From positions 1-42,182 of the forward strand of contig NZ_JAGGPR010000020.1 of NCBI RefSeq assembly GCF_018613695.1: a stretch of DNA of 42,182 nt, in the 5' to 3' direction. Of the stretch, positions 38,943 through 42,182 are shown in pieces; within the stretch, counting starts at the first letter, position 1, and the number at the start of each line of letters is the position of its first letter. The notes beneath the pieces are model-generated. The model did no database searches. It was not told the DNA's origin and saw only the letters and a program-made list of their open reading frames with translations. This stretch comes from Arthrobacter sp. ISL-95. GTDB lineage: Bacteria > Actinomycetota > Actinomycetes > Actinomycetales > Micrococcaceae. The translations under genes and the position numbers were made by a program.

Positions 38943-39264
38943 TTCGCTACGCTATCGAGCGTTCGCTGCCTCCTAACCGGTGTTCGATGCCGGCCGATTC
39001 TTTCATACTCGGCTTTCGAACCTTCTGGAGCATCAGCTCGTCGTAACACTCGACGAGCTTAAGGGCACGCCGCCACGAAGAGCGGTCCACGTACCGAACT
39101 CTTTTCAGTCACGATCACAATCCCGTTTCCTCTGATATGGCATGGCACGCCGGACGCCTTGGTCGGAAACGGGCTGATCTCCGGCAAACCAGCCTTGACC
39201 GCCATAACCCCTGTGCGATCGAGCGGTCGGTGGGTAAGGCGTGGACAGGGCGTCCAACGTCGGA
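38943..39264. other. gap with one doubtful small frame
   Basis: No firm gene. A minus-strand frame from GTG 39090 to TAG 38947 (47 residues: VDRSSWRRALKLVECYDELM and more) reads like protein and ends five bases before the hydrolase start, but lacks a ribosome binding site and known relatives. It may be a fragment. Confidence 0.25.
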
Positions 39265-39933
39265 TTAGGGCAGTTTTGCTTTGAGCGCGAGCAGATGGTC
39301 CCGGGTGAGCGCGGCCGCCGATTCCGCGTCTCTGTGGGCGATCGCTTCGAGGATGCGCATGTGAATGAGGTGGTCGGCCTCGCCGCCGTGTTCGCCACGG
39401 CGCCGGAGCAGTTCGATCATCGCTTGCCTGCTGCGCGGGGTGAAAGTGTCGAACAATTCGGTAAGGATCTGATTATGGGCAGCCAGAACGATGCTGCGGT
39501 GAAGGACCGTATCTGCGTCGACGTGCTCTTCCACGCCCGAACGGTGCAAATCCCGCTCCTCTGCCGCGCGCTTCATGGCACGGAGATCCGACAGGGTGCG
39601 TCGTTCCGCCGCCAGCGCGGAGGCTTCCACCTCGATCGCGATACGCGCCTCTATCACGGCAGCAATATCCGCGCGGCGAAGGACCTGGTCCCAATCTTCG
39701 GGCTCATCCAGCGCCGTGACGAAGACTCCGGCACCTTGACGGGTCGCGAGCACGCCGCGGCCAGCCAAGTGCCGAATGGCTTCGCGGATTGTGGACCGGC
39801 CGACGCCGAGCTGCGGAGCGAGCGTCGTCTCCCCCGGCAGCTTTTGACCGAGCGCCCATTCGCCGCCGCGGATGCGTTCGAGAAGTGCCTCGGCGGCTTG
39901 TTCGGCGAGCGGTTCGCGGCGCAGTTGTGTCAT
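39265..39933 (-). CDS. FadR-subfamily GntR transcriptional regulator
   Basis: A 222-residue GntR/FadR regulator starting at ATG 39933 (MTQLRREPLAEQAAE). Winged HTH at about residues 8-70 (ALGQKLPGETTLAPQLGVGR, STIREAIRHLAGRGVLATRQ) and the all-helical FCD ligand domain after 85 (IAAVIEARIAIEVEASALAA, VLHRSIVLAAHNQILTELF, ending DHLLALKAKL). The conserved Asp/His metal site residues (DADTVLHRSI, HMRILEAIAHRD) are present. Divergent from leuL-leuA, so it may control that operon or itself. Confidence 0.9.
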   Translation of the reverse strand: MTQLRREPLAEQAAEALLERIRGGEWALGQKLPGETTLAPQLGVGRSTIREAIRHLAGRGVLATRQGAGVFVTALDEPEDWDQVLRRADIAAVIEARIAIEVEASALAAERRTLSDLRAMKRAAEERDLHRSGVEEHVDADTVLHRSIVLAAHNQILTELFDTFTPRSRQAMIELLRRRGEHGGEADHLIHMRILEAIAHRDAESAAALTRDHLLALKAKLP

Positions 39934-39956
39934 GAAACCATCATCTCTTACTTCCA

Positions 39957-39991
39957 AACTTCTCTACTTGTCTGAGGAGTTGTGCTAACGT
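39957..39991 (+). promoter_or_regulatory. leuA-side promoter with possible GntR site
   Basis: An inverted repeat AACTTCTC (39957-39964) and GAGGAGTT (39974-39981), 7 of 8 positions symmetrical, lies between the divergent fadR-like and leuA genes. TGCTAACGT (39983-39991) is a good extended -10; transcription would begin close to 39998, the A of the leader-peptide ATG. Confidence 0.45.
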
Positions 39992-39997
39992 GAATTC

Positions 39998-40042
39998 ATG
40001 CTTTACGGACTTCTTCTTCTTCGCCGCCACGGCGGGGCATAG
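39998..40042 (+). CDS. leuL: leucine leader peptide (attenuator)
   Basis: A 14-codon frame M-L-Y-G-L-L-L-L-R-R-H-G-G-A then TAG, with four consecutive CTT leucine codons plus one more at codon 2. Runs of the end-product codon ahead of a biosynthetic gene are the mark of ribosome-mediated attenuation: stalling for lack of charged leucyl-tRNA favours leuA transcription. The ATG coincides with the expected transcription start, so the leader is probably leaderless, as is known for other actinobacterial leader peptides. It ends 78 bases before leuA. Confidence 0.8.
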   Translation: MLYGLLLLRRHGGA

Positions 40043-40045
40043 CCT

Positions 40046-40084
40046 GACCGGCTCCCCGACGTGGAGTCGAAACGCGCGCCGGTC
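40046..40084 (+). promoter_or_regulatory. possible leuA attenuator stem
   Basis: GACCGGC (40046-40052) pairs with GCCGGTC (40078-40084), right after the leader peptide. GGCGGGG (40031-40037) and CTCCCC (40052-40057) could pair instead, giving mutually exclusive structures. There is no T-run, so the termination step may act on translation or be Rho-dependent. Confidence 0.4.
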
Positions 40085-40120
40085 GTCGGACTACATCGAA
40101 TGAAGAAGGACTCCCACGCC

Positions 40121-41902
40121 ATGACCACCAATGATTTCCCGCGCCTTTCCACGCCCGCCGGGCCAGTGCCCGCCGTCGCACCATCTTGGAACCGTCAGCG
40201 AACCTCACAAATGCCCTCCCACCGCTATCGCGATGTGTATTCCCGTGTGGAGGTTCCGCTCGCCGACCGCAACTGGCCTTCCCGTCGCTTGGTTCAGGCG
40301 CCGTTGTGGGTACCCGTGGATTTGCGTGACGGCAACCAGGCCCTGTCCGAACCGATGGACCCCGACCGCAAGCGCCGGTTCTTCGAGCTGATGGTGAAGA
40401 TGGGCTACAAGGAGATTGAGGTCGGGTACCCATCTGCGTCGCGGACCGACTACGACTTCGTGCGCCTGATCGCTGATACTGACATCGCGCCCGAGGACGT
40501 GACGATCGTCGTGTTCACCCCGGCCCGGCGCGACCTGATTGAGCGCACCGTCGCTTCGATCCGCGGCATCCGCAACCGGGTAGTGATCCATATGTACACC
40601 GCCACCGCGCCCGTCTGGCGCGATGTGGTCCTCGACAAGGACCGCGACGAACTGCGGAAGCTGATCCTGACCGGCGGACGCGACGTGCTCGAGTTGGCCG
40701 GCCACCTGCCAAACGTGCGGTTCGAGTTCTCACCTGAGGTGTTCAACCTCACCGAACCCGGGTACGTCATCGAGCTCTGCGACGCCATGACTGAGCTGTG
40801 GCAGGCGACGCCCGATCGTCCGGTGATCCTGAACCTGCCCGCGACTGTGGAGATCGCGACACCGAATGTGTATGCCGATCAGATCGAATACATGCACAAG
40901 AGTCTCGCCCGCAGGGACGCCGTGATCCTCTCAGTGCATCCCCACAACGACCGAGGCACCGGTATCGCCTGCGCCGAATTAGCCATACTTGCCGGCGCCC
41001 AACGAGTCGAGGGCTGCATATTCGGCAACGGAGAGCGCACCGGCAACGTCGATATCGCCACGCTTGCCCTGAACCTGCACGCCCAAGGCATCGATCCGAT
41101 GATCGACTTCTCCGACATCGACGAGATCCGCCGCACCGTCGAATACAGCAACCGCCTCGAAATTCACCCACGCCACCCCTACGTTGGCGACTTGGTGCAC
41201 ACAGCTTTCAGCGGCACCCACCAGGACGCGATCAAGAAGGGCTTCGCCGAGCATCGCGAACGGGCCAAGACCGAGGGCCGTCCCGAAAAAGAGATCGAGT
41301 GGCGAGTGCCCTACCTGCCGATCGACCCCGCCGACATCGGCCGCAGCTATGACGCCGTCATCCGCGTCAACTCCCAATCCGGCAAAGGCGGCATCGCCTA
41401 CCTGCTCGAAACGGACTATGGCATCGAACTGCCCCGTCGCTTGCAGATCGACTTCGCCCGACGCGTGCAGGACCACGCCGACAGCACCGGACTCGAAATC
41501 AACGCACCAACCCTGCTCGAACTGTTCGAACACAACTATCTGCAGCGGGACGCCGACGTCATCGACCTACTCGACCTTGAATCCCTGAGCCACGACAACA
41601 CGACCACCACAAGGGTCAATGTCCGCATCGACGGCAGCGAGCGGAGCGGCAGCTACGACACTATCGGTCCCGTCGAGGCGGTGACGCAACTGCTCGGCGA
41701 GCACGGCATCTCGATCGATGTCCTCGCCCTGCACCAAACTTCCCTTACCGCGGGCGCCGACAGTGAGGCCCTGACACTCGTGGAATACCGCGACGCAAAA
41801 GGCACACGCTGGGCAGCCGGTAAAGATCGCTCCATCCTGACTGCGAGTGTGAACGCCGTACTATCCGCAGCATGCAGCTCGGCCCGTCTCGCCACATCAT
41901 GA
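40121..41902 (+). CDS. leuA: 2-isopropylmalate synthase
   Basis: A 593-residue enzyme that condenses acetyl-CoA with 2-oxoisovalerate, the first step of leucine synthesis. ATG 40121 (MTTNDFPRLSTP) is used; ATG 40100 would add seven residues. The TIM barrel starts near residue 60 with DLRDGNQALSEPMDP (metal and substrate Arg), MGYKEIEVGYPSAS, then HPHNDRGTG and GNGERTGNVD (metal His and Gly-rich signature). The LeuA dimer regulatory domain covers about 455-590 and would bind leucine. Length fits the actinobacterial form. Leucine attenuation by the upstream leader is likely. Confidence 0.95.
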   Translation: MTTNDFPRLSTPAGPVPAVAPSWNRQRTSQMPSHRYRDVYSRVEVPLADRNWPSRRLVQAPLWVPVDLRDGNQALSEPMDPDRKRRFFELMVKMGYKEIEVGYPSASRTDYDFVRLIADTDIAPEDVTIVVFTPARRDLIERTVASIRGIRNRVVIHMYTATAPVWRDVVLDKDRDELRKLILTGGRDVLELAGHLPNVRFEFSPEVFNLTEPGYVIELCDAMTELWQATPDRPVILNLPATVEIATPNVYADQIEYMHKSLARRDAVILSVHPHNDRGTGIACAELAILAGAQRVEGCIFGNGERTGNVDIATLALNLHAQGIDPMIDFSDIDEIRRTVEYSNRLEIHPRHPYVGDLVHTAFSGTHQDAIKKGFAEHRERAKTEGRPEKEIEWRVPYLPIDPADIGRSYDAVIRVNSQSGKGGIAYLLETDYGIELPRRLQIDFARRVQDHADSTGLEINAPTLLELFEHNYLQRDADVIDLLDLESLSHDNTTTTRVNVRIDGSERSGSYDTIGPVEAVTQLLGEHGISIDVLALHQTSLTAGADSEALTLVEYRDAKGTRWAAGKDRSILTASVNAVLSAACSSARLATS

Positions 41903-41942
41903 GCAGGGGGCGGCCAAGGTGCGCTCCCCTCACCGAAGCTTC

Positions 41943-41959
41943 GCGCCTGCTACAGGCGC
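41943..41959. terminator. short hairpin between convergent leuA and epimerase genes
   Basis: GCGCCTG (41943-41949), loop CTA, CAGGCGC (41953-41959). The loop is the stop codon of the minus-strand gene. A possible two-way terminator, without T-runs. Confidence 0.5.
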
Positions 41960-42182
41960 ATCTTCCCGGTCGAGTAGTCCTTGGCCGCGTAAATCCCGCC
42001 TTGAGGCATGTTGGGATCAAAGTCCTCCTGCGCTCCCCACTGGGCAGCATCATCTTCAGGGAGGAACCCGACGTCATGTCCAGCCTTTAGGTCCCACCAC
42101 CGTGCTGTGTTCGCGGAGACGGCATAGAAGACGGCTTCGTGTTCGGTCGTCGTCATCGCCGCCAGGAACGCCCGGACTGCAT
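41950..42182 (-). CDS. NAD-dependent epimerase/dehydratase-type protein, 3' end only
   Basis: The gene runs off the right edge; 77 residues are visible: AVRAFLAAMTTTEHEAVFYA, VSANTARWWDLKAGHDVGFL, PEDDAAQWGAQEDFDPNMPQ and GGIYAAKDYS. F-Y-A-V-SANT-RWWDL..A...GF.P.DDAE is the C-terminal end of short-chain-type NAD(P) epimerases, closest in memory to uronate dehydrogenase. The coenzyme-binding half lies outside the window, so the exact enzyme is open. Convergent with leuA. Confidence 0.75.
   Translation of the reverse strand, partial: AVRAFLAAMTTTEHEAVFYAVSANTARWWDLKAGHDVGFLPEDDAAQWGAQEDFDPNMPQGGIYAAKDYSTGKMRL

Noticed and set aside
39241..39975. 244-residue plus-strand frame opposite the FadR-type regulator
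   Set aside because: Antisense shadow; the minus strand carries a full GntR HTH and FCD domain.
1..42182. tRNA, rRNA, CRISPR array or complete insertion sequence
   Set aside because: None was seen on reading both strands; a tRNAscan or IS search was not possible, so small or degenerate ones could be missed.

Overview
The window is high-GC DNA from an actinobacterium. The gene content points to Micrococcaceae (an Arthrobacter or Pseudarthrobacter-like soil bacterium): two Lsr2-type nucleoid proteins, three GAF-ANTAR regulators, BldC-like small DNA-binding proteins, a DUF7793-type STAS-like protein, a CsoR-type copper operator and many GTG starts. This is inference from recognised families; no search was run. 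It reads as an accessory region: short regulatory or stress genes, paralogous modules and many broken genes, with only one core biosynthetic gene (leuA) near the right edge.

Layout. 0.4-1.5 kb: small genes and a first Lsr2. 2.6-4.5 kb: a regulatory block made of a small YWAEGGN-motif protein divergent from a GAF-ANTAR protein, followed by an 84-residue protein plus a BldC-like HTH protein. 5.2-10.9 kb: a copper island on the minus strand (copZ, CopB-type P-type ATPase, DUF6153, DUF305 lipoprotein, BNR-type lipoprotein) with a near-perfect CsoR-like palindrome at 10360-10384 shared with a divergent His-tailed protein. 11-24.7 kb: a mosaic of small cassettes (DUF3995, VOC-HxlR, ArsR-RibD-like-SRPBCC, EamA/LysR, GNATs, PfpI-like, isochorismatase, MerR-VOC). 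These are mixed with gene fragments and point-mutated genes, and punctuated by a family of GGATCC-centred imperfect palindromes in the gaps. 25-25.7 kb: second copy of the 84-residue/BldC-like pair with its upstream region. 26.3-29.3 kb: a sortase with a surface protein carrying an ice-binding-like (DUF3494) domain, tandem identical repeats and a Gly-rich stalk. 29.8-33.6 kb: small proteins, a GNAT coupled to a second Lsr2, an orphan LuxR-type response regulator and a STAS-like protein. 33.8-36.9 kb: a frameshifted DUF6766 gene, two more GAF-ANTAR genes and a second YWAEGGN protein. 37.1-42.2 kb: a decayed YhcG nuclease, a dienelactone-hydrolase-like protein, a FadR/GntR regulator, a leucine attenuator leader with leuA, and the 3' end of an epimerase-type gene running off the right edge.

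How the parts fit. The copper genes form one CsoR-type regulon for export (ATPase), cytosolic chaperoning (CopZ) and envelope binding (DUF305, DUF6153, BNR lipoprotein). The two duplicated regulatory modules (YWAEGGN/GAF-ANTAR and 84-residue/BldC-like) keep their upstream DNA as well as their proteins, so each module was copied with its control region; they are the best candidates here for an undescribed regulatory system. At least nine loci are broken by truncation, single-base shifts or stop codons. Several need only one base to be repaired, so assembly error must be excluded before they are called true pseudogenes.
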